Assembly: GCA_036272055.1 (NCBI GenBank)
Contig: DATAZL010000129.1
Coordinates: forward strand, 237,863 to 301,862
DNA length: 64,000 nucleotides
Direction of reading: 5' to 3'
Source of the DNA: DASZVB01 sp036272055
GTDB lineage: Bacteria > Myxococcota_A > Polyangia > Polyangiales > Polyangiaceae
The translations under genes and the position numbers were made by a program. Below are positions 1-8,319 of the stretch, one piece after another (positions within the stretch are counted from its first letter, which is position 1; each line of letters opens with the position of its first letter). The notes under the pieces were generated by a model, which saw only the letters and a list, made by a program, of their open reading frames with translations, searched no databases and was not told where the DNA came from.

Positions 1-53
1 TTCTCCATTTCCCCTCTGGGTGCATCGTCTGCAGAGCATTCTTCGTGCCGAGC

Positions 54-407
54 TCACTGCTTGGCAGCGGGGGTGGTGCTCTTGCCGAAGAGCCGTCGCA
101 ATTCGTCCTTCGCGCGGTCGATGGTCTGCTTGCGGGTCGCCGACAGGTTCTTCCCTGCGCGGTTCTCGTAAAACGTCAGCATCGACATCGCAGCGCGAAA
201 AGGCGACGACTTCCGGCGCCCGCTGCGCTCTGCGGACCGCTTCAACGAACGGGCAATCGCGGATGGGCTCTTCGTGAACACCGATTGCTCCAGGTCGAGC
301 GCGTCGCTGTTCTTCGTCACCTGCTTCGACCAGTACCGGCGCGCCGGTCGCTTCGCAGCCTTGGCGGTTCGTCGCGTCGTGGATTTTGCTTTCGTCGTCG
401 TGGGCAT
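54..407 (-). CDS. DUF3175 family small basic protein
   Basis: A 117-residue basic protein that I place in the DUF3175 family, whose function is unknown. After a Lys/Thr/Ala-rich N-terminal tail of about 20 residues the core reads RYWSKQVTKNSDALDLE, followed by a SPxxIARSLKRSAERS stretch and a C-terminal KDELRRLFGKS helix. The charged, low-complexity head suggests a nucleic-acid-associated or cytosolic protein, but this is inference. The reading frame stays open to position 509, but the ATG at 407 is preceded by a GGAGG box 5 nt upstream, so I choose it. It stands alone downstream of the SGNH hydrolase gene, separated by a long hairpin at 569-615. Confidence 0.75.
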   Translation of the reverse strand: MPTTTKAKSTTRRTAKAAKRPARRYWSKQVTKNSDALDLEQSVFTKSPSAIARSLKRSAERSGRRKSSPFRAAMSMLTFYENRAGKNLSATRKQTIDRAKDELRRLFGKSTTPAAKQ

Positions 408-568
408 GGGTACCTCCGTGACGATTGAATGCGGCATCCGTGCCAGCGTGACGTGACCGAATGCCACTTTGTTCACCACGCAACTTGATTGCGCACAAAG
501 CTGAGCCACTGAGCGTTCTCACGCCTCCCTTGGGCTCACCACCTTCGTCACGTCGCTGGTGAGGTTCG

Positions 569-615
569 CGGAAAACTCTGCGATGTACCGACGAAGTACA
601 TCGCAAAGTTTTCCG
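569..615. repeat. 20-bp inverted repeat between SGNH hydrolase and DUF3175 genes
   Basis: The left arm CGGAAAACTCTGCGATGTAC (569-588) and the right arm (596-615) are reverse complements except for one position, with a 7-nt loop. On the minus strand, the direction of both flanking genes, the odd pair becomes a U-G wobble, so the RNA stem is continuous. There is no U-tract after it, so it is not a textbook intrinsic terminator. It may be a processed 3' end, a protein-binding palindrome or part of a small RNA. The rest of 408-704 shows nothing recognisable. Confidence 0.6.
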
Positions 616-704
616 TGGTGAAGGGCGTATTGAGCAGGCGCGAGGGGCCGGACGCATGCCGGCGTCGGCGTCAAACCCCACTGCTGCGCGCGGAGGCGGC
701 GTCG

Positions 705-1448
705 TCAGAGCCCGAGGCGCGCCGGGATGTCTGCGGCGCGCACGACCTCGAACAGGAGACGGTGCCCTTCGGCGTTCGAGTGAGCGCCGTCACCCTGGTT
801 GAGCTCCGGGAGCGGCATGTCGTCGGGTGACGCGAGCGGCGTCCAGAAGTCGAGCGCGTGATCGCCGAAGTCGCGCAGCACGGCTCGCCGCATCGCGACG
901 AGGCGGGCGACGCCGACCGCGTCGAGTGTTCGTGGTTGCGAGGTCGTCACCCAGGTCGGCACACCGGCCTCTCGCGCCGCGTTCACGACGGCGTGGAGAT
1001 TCTTCATGGTATGGCGCACGGCGTATCCGGAGCCCGCGTCGTTCGAAGGGACGTTCACGATGAGGGCGACGGGGCGCTCCGCGAGCGCGGCAGTGACGTT
1101 GTGAGCGGCGTCGGCGCGCGGCTTCCGCAGACGGCGACGGGTACCGGTCGGTACGAGCTGGAAGGACGAGTACCCCGCCACGGCGAGATTGCGGATCGTG
1201 ACGGCGGGATGCGTGACGCGAAGCTCGTCGGCGTATCGGTCCACCCACGAGACGCGCGCCTGGCCGAGCCCGTGTCCCGAAGCGGTGGACGAACCGATGA
1301 CGGCAATGATGGGATTGCTGCGCGTGCGCACGGAGGCGGCAAGCGGTGCCTCGCGGATGCCGTTGCGGCGGAGCATCTCGCGAACGGCCGACACTGGGCG
1401 GAAGAAGAGCCGCAACAATCGAGTTGCGCGTTCGATCGGGCTGTTCAC
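705..1448 (-). CDS. SGNH/GDSL-type hydrolase (probable esterase or deacetylase)
   Basis: A 247-residue SGNH-fold hydrolase. The four blocks are visible: GSSTASG (residues 52-58, nucleophile probably Ser54), a Gly in NLAVAGYSSF, a Ser-Asn-Asp in PSNDAG that supplies the oxyanion Asn, and DGAH (Asp220, His223) as the rest of the triad. Such enzymes cleave O-acyl esters on sugars or lipids. The frame is open to 1709 but the upstream part looks non-coding; the GTG at 1448 has an AGGA just upstream and opens into an amphipathic N-terminus, so I use it. No signal peptide is evident. The gene points away from the acyl-transfer operon starting at 1742, so the two may share a control region and an acyl-modified substrate. 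Confidence 0.75.
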   Translation of the reverse strand: MNSPIERATRLLRLFFRPVSAVREMLRRNGIREAPLAASVRTRSNPIIAVIGSSTASGHGLGQARVSWVDRYADELRVTHPAVTIRNLAVAGYSSFQLVPTGTRRRLRKPRADAAHNVTAALAERPVALIVNVPSNDAGSGYAVRHTMKNLHAVVNAAREAGVPTWVTTSQPRTLDAVGVARLVAMRRAVLRDFGDHALDFWTPLASPDDMPLPELNQGDGAHSNAEGHRLLFEVVRAADIPARLGL

Positions 1449-1741
1449 GGTTCCTGAACGTTCTTGAGCGCTCGAAGAGGGCGGTTCGGGCCGCATTGAC
1501 CGCATGTGCACGCCGACAGAGCACGTGGTCGTACTTTTGTTCCGAGATGGTATCGGCAAGCGTGACGAGCCGCAAAATGTCGAACAAAAGCACGGCGAGA
1601 AGCCGCTCGTTCGAAGCCCCCCGCGTGGAGCAACGAGTGCGCACACGTCACCGCACAGAGAGCGCGCACTGGCACTGGACGCCCCTCTCACCATCGGAAG
1701 ACGGAGCACGTTTTTCGTCGCTGAGCCGGCGAGCGTCGTCT

Positions 1742-2338
1742 ATGCTTTTGCGGGCAAGTCCATTGCTTCACGCCGAACTCTCACCCGCCGACATAGTAGA
1801 TTCGACTCCGACGAGCCACGCTGATGGAGAGCTGCATCTGCGGCTGCTCATGGTCGAGGCGGCGGTCGGCTGGTTGCCGAATTTCGTGGCCAATCGCGTG
1901 AGGACGCAGGCCCTTCGCGTGGCAGGGATCCGCATCGGGTACACGTCCGCATTCTTCGGGCTCCCCACGCTGCTCGGCAGGGGCAAGATCTACGAGCGGC
2001 TCTCGATCGGCGAACACTGCGGCTTCAACAAGGGCTCGCTGTTCGACCTCGAATCACCGATCACGCTCGGGAACGACGTGGCGGTCGGGCACGACGTGAT
2101 GTTCCTCACCAGCACTCACGAGCGCGGGCCCGCCACACAGCGAGCCGGAGCGCGGCGCAGCGCGCCCATCGTGATCGGCAATGGTGTGTGGCTCGGTGCG
2201 AGAGCGACCATCCTGCCCGGCGTCACGGTCGGCGCGGGTGCGGTCGTCAGCGCAGGAGTCACGGTGACCGACGACGTTCCCGAGAACATGCTGCTCACGG
2301 GGACACACGGTGTGTCTCTCGCCAGATGGCGGAAGTAA
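1742..2338 (+). CDS. Left-handed beta-helix acyltransferase (hexapeptide/WbbJ-NodL type)
   Basis: A 198-residue acyltransferase of the hexapeptide-repeat (left-handed beta-helix) family. Hexad repeats run from about residue 95 to the end (ITLGNDVAVG, VIGNGVWLGARATI, GVTVGAGAVVSAG). The catalytic His is in TSTHERG, as in NodL/Maa-type O-acetyltransferases. It probably moves an acyl group from CoA or ACP onto a sugar hydroxyl or amine. The next gene encodes an ACP 16 nt downstream, which makes acyl-ACP a plausible donor. The start is uncertain: ATG at 1742 has no clear ribosome site, and an in-frame ATG lies at 1850. It resembles the second acyltransferase at 4748-5329, so the operon carries two paralogues. 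The 1449-1741 spacer shared with the divergent hydrolase must hold promoters, but I could not pick one. Confidence 0.78.
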   Translation: MLLRASPLLHAELSPADIVDSTPTSHADGELHLRLLMVEAAVGWLPNFVANRVRTQALRVAGIRIGYTSAFFGLPTLLGRGKIYERLSIGEHCGFNKGSLFDLESPITLGNDVAVGHDVMFLTSTHERGPATQRAGARRSAPIVIGNGVWLGARATILPGVTVGAGAVVSAGVTVTDDVPENMLLTGTHGVSLARWRK

Positions 2339-2354
2339 CTTCAGAAGACGGAAA

Positions 2355-2657
2355 ATGGACAGGCCAACAGCACTCAAGATCGTAACGGCATGTTTGAAGG
2401 ACGGCCTCGAGCAGGCTGGCGCCCCCATCGAGACCATCGACGAGCAGACGATGATCGTCGGCCCCGAAGCGGTGCTCGACTCCATCGGAGTGGTCTCGCT
2501 CATCGTGGACATCGAGCAGAAGCTCCAGATGGACCACGACATCGCAGTGACACTCGCCAGTGAAAAAGCGATGTCCCAGAAGAACAGCCCGTTCCGGACG
2601 GTGGGCGTCCTCGCGAGTCACGTCATGACCTCGATCGAAGAAGGTCAGGCGTCTTGA
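2355..2657 (+). CDS. Acyl carrier protein
   Basis: A 100-residue stand-alone acyl carrier protein. The phosphopantetheine attachment site is Ser43 in the LDSIGVVSLIVDIEQ segment, matching the D-S-[LIM] signature with the following helix. It is a little longer than the 75-85 residues usual for primary-metabolism ACPs, which fits a specialised carrier. The ATG at 2355 follows a GAAGACGGA stretch. Its stop codon overlaps the TTG start of the SDR gene (TTGA), so the two are translationally coupled. The carrier probably holds the acyl chain activated by the AMP ligase and reduced by the SDR before transfer by one of the two acyltransferases; that chain of events is inferred from gene order. Confidence 0.85.
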   Translation: MDRPTALKIVTACLKDGLEQAGAPIETIDEQTMIVGPEAVLDSIGVVSLIVDIEQKLQMDHDIAVTLASEKAMSQKNSPFRTVGVLASHVMTSIEEGQAS

Positions 2658-3358
2658 ACGACTCCCGCGTGATGATCATCACCGGTACCCGCAAGGGGAT
2701 CGGGCGGCACCTCGCGGAGACCTACGCGCGCCGTGGGTACGTCGTCGAGGGTTGCAGCCGCGGAGACGCGGGCTGGGAAGCCGAGAACTACACGCACCAC
2801 AACGTGGACGTCGCGGACGAGAAGCAGGTGCGCACCATGGTGGCCGCGGTCGCGAAGCGCCACGGCCGCGTCGACGTCGTGCTGAACAACGCCGCCGTCG
2901 CGTCGATGAACCACGTGCTGCTCACGCCGGCCAAAGCCGCGAACCGCATGCTCGAGGTGAACGTGACGGGCACCATGCTCTTCTGCCGCGAAGCGGCGAA
3001 GGTGATGATGCGCCGCAAGTACGGTCGCATCGTGAACTTCACGACCATCGTCGCGCCCATCGCCCTCGCGGGAGAGGCCATCTACGCCGCGTCGAAGGCG
3101 GCCGTCGTGACGTTCACCCGGATCCTCGCCTTCGAGCTCGGGCAGTGGGGCATCACCTGCAACTCGTTCGGAGCGACGCCCATCATGACCGACATGATCC
3201 GAGGCGTGCCGCAAGACAAGATCGATGCGGTCGTGAACAACCTGGCGATCAAGCGCCTCGGAACGTACGAGGACTGCAGCAACGTCACCGACTTCTTCAT
3301 CAGCCCGTCGAGCGACAACATCACCGGTCAGGTGATCTACCTCGGCGGGGTCACGTGA
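2654..3358 (+). CDS. Short-chain dehydrogenase/reductase (FabG-like 3-oxoacyl reductase)
   Basis: A 234-residue classical SDR. The N-terminal TGTRKGIG cofactor loop (residues 10-17), NNAA (78-81), Asn103 and the Tyr144-xxx-Lys148 pair (YAASK) are present. The catalytic Ser position, 13 residues before Tyr, holds Thr131, an unusual but conservative substitution. FabG-type members reduce 3-oxoacyl-ACP with NADPH, and the ACP gene directly upstream makes that the most likely role; a sugar or alcohol dehydrogenase is the alternative. The start is TTG at 2654, overlapping the ACP stop by three bases, with AGAAGG upstream. The C-terminus GQVIYLGGVT is typical of the family. Confidence 0.8.
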   Translation: MNDSRVMIITGTRKGIGRHLAETYARRGYVVEGCSRGDAGWEAENYTHHNVDVADEKQVRTMVAAVAKRHGRVDVVLNNAAVASMNHVLLTPAKAANRMLEVNVTGTMLFCREAAKVMMRRKYGRIVNFTTIVAPIALAGEAIYAASKAAVVTFTRILAFELGQWGITCNSFGATPIMTDMIRGVPQDKIDAVVNNLAIKRLGTYEDCSNVTDFFISPSSDNITGQVIYLGGVT

Positions 3359-3380
3359 AGAGCGTGGAGGCGACGCGGCG

Positions 3381-4751
3381 GTGAGCGCATCGTGGCTGCT
3401 CGAACGGTTCGGCGAGTACAGCGCCGAGCCGGCGCTCGTGTATCGCGATCGTGCGTCGACCTTCGGCGAGCTCGCGCAGAAGGTCCGGGCCTGGGAGCCC
3501 GTGATACGAGAGAACGGCGTCGGCACGGGCAGCGTGGTCCTCGTGGACGGTGGATTCTCCCCGGGCGCGGTGAGTCTCGTCATCGCGCTCGTCGTCGCGG
3601 GGGCAGTGATCGTGCCCGCCACGCCGCTGGTGCGAACCCTCCGCGGCAAGTTCGAAGAAATCGCGGAGGTCGGATTCACGGTGGAGTTCGACGACCGCGA
3701 CGAGTTCTCGCTGACCCGCCACGGGCGTCCGGTGACGCACCCCCTCACGAAGAAGCTCGTCGCGCGAGAGCATCCCGGGCTCGTGATCTTCTCGTCCGGT
3801 TCGACGGGCGAGCCCAAGGCCGTCCTCCACGATTTCCTGGCGCTGCTCGAGAAGTTCAAGCGCCCCGGCATCCGAAAGACGACGCTGTCATTCCTTCTCT
3901 TCGATCATATCGGGGGAATGGATACCCTCTTCAATTCGCTCTCCAACGGCGGCACGCTGGTGACGAGCCCCACGCGGGAGGCAGAGTCGGTGTGCGCGAC
4001 CATCGCGAAGCACCGGGTGCACACGCTGCCTGCGTCTCCCACGTTCCTTAACCTGCTCCTCATCTCGGAGGCGTGGAAGCGTCACGATCTCTCGTCCCTC
4101 AAGGTGATCGCGTACGGCACCGAGGCCATGCCGGCGAGCACGCTCGCGAGGCTCCAGCAAGCGTTCCCCGAGGCGAAGCTCGTGCAGACCTACGGCATCT
4201 CCGAGCTGGGAGTGCTCCGCACCCGCTCGAAGGGCGACGGCTCGCTGTGGATGAAGTTCAGTGGCGAGGGCTTCGAGACGAAGATAGTCGACGGCATCCT
4301 GTGGATCCGCACGCCCACCGCGATGCTCGGCTATCTCAACGCCCCCGACCTGTTCGACGAAGACGGCTGGTTCAACACCCAGGACGCCGTCGAGGTGGAC
4401 GGTGAGTACCTGCACATCCTCGGACGCGCGAGCGAGCTCGTGAACGTCGGCGGACAGAAGGTCTACCCGCAAGAAGTGGAGAACGTCATCCTGACGATGT
4501 CCAACGTCAAGGACGTGGTCGTTCACGGAGAGCCGAATCCACTCCTCGGAAACACGCTCGTGGCGACCGTGAACCTCCTCGAGAACGAGCCGTTCGACGC
4601 GTTCAAGGCGCGTCTCAGGGCCTTCTGCAGGGAGCGACTGCCCCGCTATCAGGTTCCAGTCCGTATCGAGCTCACGGACGAAGAGCAGTTCGGTGTCCGG
4701 CTGAAGAAGCTGCGACGAAAGCGACCCACCCCGGCGAAAGGCGATGCGTGA
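3381..4751 (+). CDS. AMP-dependent acyl/fatty-acid ligase (ANL superfamily)
   Basis: A 456-residue adenylate-forming enzyme. The P-loop-like A3 motif SSGSTGEPK is at residues 138-146, the A5 motif YGISELG follows in the middle, and the C-terminal half has the A7 region (FNTQDAVEVDGEYLHILGR) and the A8 hinge (ELVNVGGQKVYPQEVE). A lysine-rich RLKKLRR near the end can supply the A10 catalytic Lys. It is shorter than usual acyl-CoA ligases (about 500-550), so it may load ACP rather than CoA. It starts at GTG 3381 with GGAGG 11 nt upstream, 22 nt after the SDR gene, and its stop overlaps the next start (GTGA). It would activate a free carboxylic acid with ATP for the carrier protein encoded upstream. 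Confidence 0.82.
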   Translation: MSASWLLERFGEYSAEPALVYRDRASTFGELAQKVRAWEPVIRENGVGTGSVVLVDGGFSPGAVSLVIALVVAGAVIVPATPLVRTLRGKFEEIAEVGFTVEFDDRDEFSLTRHGRPVTHPLTKKLVAREHPGLVIFSSGSTGEPKAVLHDFLALLEKFKRPGIRKTTLSFLLFDHIGGMDTLFNSLSNGGTLVTSPTREAESVCATIAKHRVHTLPASPTFLNLLLISEAWKRHDLSSLKVIAYGTEAMPASTLARLQQAFPEAKLVQTYGISELGVLRTRSKGDGSLWMKFSGEGFETKIVDGILWIRTPTAMLGYLNAPDLFDEDGWFNTQDAVEVDGEYLHILGRASELVNVGGQKVYPQEVENVILTMSNVKDVVVHGEPNPLLGNTLVATVNLLENEPFDAFKARLRAFCRERLPRYQVPVRIELTDEEQFGVRLKKLRRKRPTPAKGDA

Positions 4752-5329
4752 ATCGACGAGTGACGGAACTCACGTCGTTCCTGAAGAAGCTCGCCGAGGT
4801 CGCCGAGCAGGAGCTCGGTGCGCTCGAGCCGCTTCAGCATGCGATCACGCTCGTCTCGCACGCGATCCCGCTCAGGCTCGGCAACGAGGTTCGCGCCTCG
4901 ATGCTGCGCGCACGCGGGATCGAGGTGGGCAAGGGCACTCTCGTCTACGGCCCACCGGAGTTTCCGGGAGCGGAGACGCACCACTCGCGCATGAGCATCG
5001 GATGCGAGTGCGTCATCGACGTGGGCTGTCTCTTCGAGCTCGGTGAGTCGATAGAGATCGGCAATCGCGTCACCATCGGCAAGAACGCGATGATCATCAC
5101 GACGACTCACGAGCTCGGGCCGAAAGAGCACCGCGCCGGCGCGCTCGAACGCAAGCCGGTCCGCGTCCACGACGGGGTCTGGATCGGACCGCGCGCGATC
5201 ATCCTGCCCGGCGTGATCGTCGGCGCCGGCGCGATCGTCGACGCCGGCTCGGTCGTCAACAAGGCCGTCGCACCGAACACCCGCGTGCGCGGCACGCCGG
5301 CAAAGGTCGTCGAGGAGCTCGGTCCGTGA
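4748..5329 (+). CDS. Second left-handed beta-helix acyltransferase
   Basis: A 193-residue hexapeptide acyltransferase. The N-terminal 60 residues are helical (FLKKLAEVAEQELGAL), then hexads run through IEIGNRVTIGKNAMI and VWIGPRAIILPGVIVGAGAIV. The catalytic His lies in TTTHELG. It parallels the 1742 gene in length and motifs (TSTHERG there), so the pair probably arose by duplication and may act on different positions or substrates. The GTG start overlaps the ligase stop by four bases and its own stop overlaps the next GTG, tying it into the operon. Confidence 0.8.
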   Translation: MNRRVTELTSFLKKLAEVAEQELGALEPLQHAITLVSHAIPLRLGNEVRASMLRARGIEVGKGTLVYGPPEFPGAETHHSRMSIGCECVIDVGCLFELGESIEIGNRVTIGKNAMIITTTHELGPKEHRAGALERKPVRVHDGVWIGPRAIILPGVIVGAGAIVDAGSVVNKAVAPNTRVRGTPAKVVEELGP

Positions 5330-6186
5330 AGCGGCGCTCCCGGCTGCTCGCGCCGCTCGCCGTTTTTGGAACGCTGAGCCTCGCGGCCCTCGGACGGCCC
5401 GCCGTCCTCCGTCTCGTGCACGGCTCGCTCCCGCGCTTCCAGTATCTCGCAACGCCGCTCTCGCCGGCCGCCTACGACGCGCTCGCCGCTCGCCCGCGCT
5501 GGGCGAAGACGTCGGTGACGATCTCAGACGGCGTCGCGCTGAACGGCCTCGTGAAGCGACCGGCCCGCGGAGACGCGCCGTGGGTGCTCTTCTTTCCCGG
5601 CAACGACCCTTCGCAGCTCACCGCCGGCCAGGACGTCCTCGAGCGCATCGCCGCCGCGAACGACTGGGGCCTCGTCGTGTACGCCAACCGGGGATACGAC
5701 TCGTCGGGCGGCGTCCCGAGCCCCGACGCGTTCCGTGAGGACGGTTATCGCATCCTCATGAACGTGGTGCAGGCGGAGCACGTCGAACCGGCGCGACTCC
5801 ACGTCGTTGCGTTCTCGATGGGCGGCTACGTCTCCGCGGCGGGTGTCGGCCGCGCCGCCCGCGAGCAGAAGGTCGTCGGGTCGTACTCGACGCTGGCCGC
5901 CGTCGAGTCGATGGAGATGGTGCACTCTCTCCCGCTCTCGCGTCTCTTCATGGGCGACATCGTCGAGACGCTCCCGCTGCTCGCCGACGTGCCGGGTCCG
6001 GTGCTCGTCCAGCACGGCACCGACGACAAGACGCTCCCCGTCGCGCAGGGCAAGAAGATCGCCGAGGCCCTCGGCACGCGCGCCGAATTCCACGAGCTCC
6101 CCGGCGTCGGACACGCCGACATGCTGACGAACGGCGACGCGCTCGCCGCCGTTCGGGCGACGATCGAAACGGCGTCTCGGCGCTGA
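5326..6186 (+). CDS. Alpha/beta hydrolase with N-terminal membrane anchor
   Basis: A 286-residue alpha/beta hydrolase. Basic residues MKRRSR precede a hydrophobic segment (about 7-22), so the enzyme is probably exported or anchored facing the periplasm. The nucleophile elbow is FSMGGY with Ser164, the acid is Asp233 or Asp234 in HGTDDKTLP, and the base is His263 in GVGHAD. The family covers esterases, thioesterases and acyltransferases; as last gene of the acyl operon it could act as a thioesterase or remove the acyl mark. The GTG start overlaps the preceding stop (GTGA). Confidence 0.75.
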   Translation: MKRRSRLLAPLAVFGTLSLAALGRPAVLRLVHGSLPRFQYLATPLSPAAYDALAARPRWAKTSVTISDGVALNGLVKRPARGDAPWVLFFPGNDPSQLTAGQDVLERIAAANDWGLVVYANRGYDSSGGVPSPDAFREDGYRILMNVVQAEHVEPARLHVVAFSMGGYVSAAGVGRAAREQKVVGSYSTLAAVESMEMVHSLPLSRLFMGDIVETLPLLADVPGPVLVQHGTDDKTLPVAQGKKIAEALGTRAEFHELPGVGHADMLTNGDALAAVRATIETASRR

Positions 6187-6359
6187 GCTGCGGCGCGGTT
6201 TCGAGCCCCGCGACGGAAAGGTCGGCGCGCCCGTATCTCGAACGCACCTACACGCGAAACCGAGCGACATTTCTGCCGCGCGGGCTTGCGCCAGATCCGT
6301 CATCTGTCCCGGTCCGGGGTCCGCGGGTAAACCCATATCGTGGACGCGAGGACCCCTTC

Positions 6360-7355
6360 ATGACGCGCACTCTCATCGACGCCATCGTCCGGCAGACCGT
6401 CGTGCTCATCGCGCAGCTCGCGACGTCGCGCGGCCTCAGGGCGCCGCTCGCGCACATCGCCGAGCGGGTCTTCCAGGAGCTGTCCCGCGAGCTCGAGCGG
6501 CAGGGAGTCACCCGATCCGTCAGCGCGGACATGTTCGGCATGGCGCTCCGCACCTATCAGCGGCGGACGCAGCGCGTCGAGGGAAGCGTGACCGAGCGCG
6601 GGCGCTCCCTCTGGGAAGCCGTGTTCGCTCGTATCGGGGAGGGCGGCGTGGTCAGCCGCGACGAGCTCTTCCGTCGCTTCCGCCATGACGACGAGGTGTC
6701 GGTGCGCGCGGTGCTGCGCGATCTGACCGACAGCGGGCTCGTCTTCGCGTCGGGGAGCGGTCGCAACACGATCTACCGCGTCACGACGGAGGAGGAGATC
6801 GGCAAGCTCCGTCGCGAGAACGACAGCACCGGCGTCGAAGCGCTGGTGTGGAGCATCGTGTTCCGTGAGGACCCCGTCACGACCGAGCGTCTCTCGGATC
6901 TCACTCAGCTACCGGAGGCCGACGTCCAGGCGGCGCTCGACACCCTGGTCGCCGAGGGGCGCATCGAGCGCGTCGAGAGCGGCGGCAAGACCGAATACCG
7001 GTCGCGGGAGCTCGTGCTCGGCCTCGAAGATCCGGCGGGGTGGGAAGCGTCGGTGCTCGATCACTACTCGGCGATGGTCCGCACGATCGGCAAGAAGCTG
7101 TCGCTCGATCAGCGCGCGAGCGCGGCCGACGAGGTGGGCGGTAGCACCTATCACTTCACGCTCTTCCGCGGACACCCGATGGAGGAAGAGATCATGGGCG
7201 AGCTACGGCGATTCCGCGAGCGCTCGACGGCGCTCCGGGCCCGGCTCGATCAGTACAACTCGGAGCACGGGCTCCCTGCGAATACCTTGAACGTAACCAC
7301 TTACTATGGTCAGTGCGCCCTAGAAAATGAGGACGAGGATGACAAAGAAAATTGA
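6360..7355 (+). CDS. Winged-helix-type protein, unknown function (myxobacterial family)
   Basis: A 331-residue protein with no recognised enzymatic motif. It appears to contain two or three winged-helix-like units: residues about 85-140 (VVSRDELFRRF, then DDEVSVRAVLRDLTDSGLVF) and about 160-215 (TTERLSDLTQLPEADVQAAL, then LVAEGRIERV). The N-terminus MTRTLIDAIVRQTVVLIAQ is helical. I recall similar proteins as a paralogous family in Polyangiales genomes, usually annotated as hypothetical; a DNA-binding role is inference. The C-terminus is acidic (ENEDEDDKEN). Its last 17 bases overlap the next gene, a lipoprotein, so the two are probably co-translated. Confidence 0.7.
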   Translation: MTRTLIDAIVRQTVVLIAQLATSRGLRAPLAHIAERVFQELSRELERQGVTRSVSADMFGMALRTYQRRTQRVEGSVTERGRSLWEAVFARIGEGGVVSRDELFRRFRHDDEVSVRAVLRDLTDSGLVFASGSGRNTIYRVTTEEEIGKLRRENDSTGVEALVWSIVFREDPVTTERLSDLTQLPEADVQAALDTLVAEGRIERVESGGKTEYRSRELVLGLEDPAGWEASVLDHYSAMVRTIGKKLSLDQRASAADEVGGSTYHFTLFRGHPMEEEIMGELRRFRERSTALRARLDQYNSEHGLPANTLNVTTYYGQCALENEDEDDKEN

Positions 7356-8319
7356 AAAGTCGCGCGCGCGGCACCCGGGCGTCGCGGCGCTCTCCGTGTT
7401 CGTGCTGCCGCTCGTGCACCTGCTCGGCTGTGCCGCCCGCATGGACGACGGCAAGAGCGGGGAGACGCACTTTCTCTGCTCCTCGGACGCTGATTGCACG
7501 AAGCACTTCGGCAACGACGACTACTCGTGCGATGGAAAGACGTCGAACGACGAGACTTACTGCGTCGTGAAGAGCGACGCGGGCCACGCGGGCGGAAGCG
7601 GCGGTTCGACGGGCGCGGGCGGTTCGACGGGCACGGGCGGCGGAGCCGCTGGCAAGGGTGGCAGCGCGGGTGACAGCGACGCCGGTAACCCGTTCGCAGG
7701 GTGCAAGACCCCCCCGGACTCGACGTGTAGCGCGGAGGCCACCTGCAATGCCGTGCACTGCGGCCCCACGTCGCTCGAGTACGACGAGCATGCGTGCGTG
7801 CGCACAGCGTGCAAGTCGGACGACGAGTGCGCCGACGACGAGCGCTGCGCCGTGAGCCAATGCGACACCTCCTCGACCTGCAGGATCATAGATGGACAGT
7901 GCGCCTGCTCCACCTTCGAGAGCTGCGGCCAGATGCCCCGCTGCAACCCGGTGGCGACCACCGGACCTCGCGGCGACTGGGTGAACCTCCACGTGGAGTC
8001 CGGCGGCTTCTGCATGACACCGTGCGGCCAGACCTGGGACGTCGGGCCCGATGGTCACGTCACCGGCAAGAACGGCGACAGGACGATCGATCAGATGCTC
8101 GACGTCGCACAGATGTTCGACCTGAAGAACGACGTCGACGGTCCCGCGATGCGCCTCGCTTTCCGCGACGGCTTGCCCTGCTTTTCCGAGCAGGTGACCG
8201 ACGTCTCGTTGAAGGTGACGCTACAGCTGTCCACCCAGACGTTCACGAAGGACGTCACTGGCTGCTTCGGCGGCGATAACGTCTTCGCGAACGTCTACAA
8301 CACGCTCGCGCGTCTCTGA
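7339..8319 (+). CDS. Cys-rich lipoprotein with Gly-rich linker
   Basis: A 326-residue secreted lipoprotein. A basic n-region (KKIEKSRARH) and hydrophobic stretch end in the lipobox LLGC. A Gly/Ser/Thr low-complexity linker follows at about residues 85-120, then a Cys-rich region (CKTPPDSTCSAEATC; CKSDDECADDERC) and a C-terminal beta-rich domain. The ATG at 7339 has GAGG six bases upstream, better than the ATG at 7327. Function unknown; the architecture is common among myxobacterial outer-membrane lipoproteins. The 3' end overlaps the convergent hydrolase gene by 25 bp. Confidence 0.75.
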   Translation: MTKKIEKSRARHPGVAALSVFVLPLVHLLGCAARMDDGKSGETHFLCSSDADCTKHFGNDDYSCDGKTSNDETYCVVKSDAGHAGGSGGSTGAGGSTGTGGGAAGKGGSAGDSDAGNPFAGCKTPPDSTCSAEATCNAVHCGPTSLEYDEHACVRTACKSDDECADDERCAVSQCDTSSTCRIIDGQCACSTFESCGQMPRCNPVATTGPRGDWVNLHVESGGFCMTPCGQTWDVGPDGHVTGKNGDRTIDQMLDVAQMFDLKNDVDGPAMRLAFRDGLPCFSEQVTDVSLKVTLQLSTQTFTKDVTGCFGGDNVFANVYNTLARL

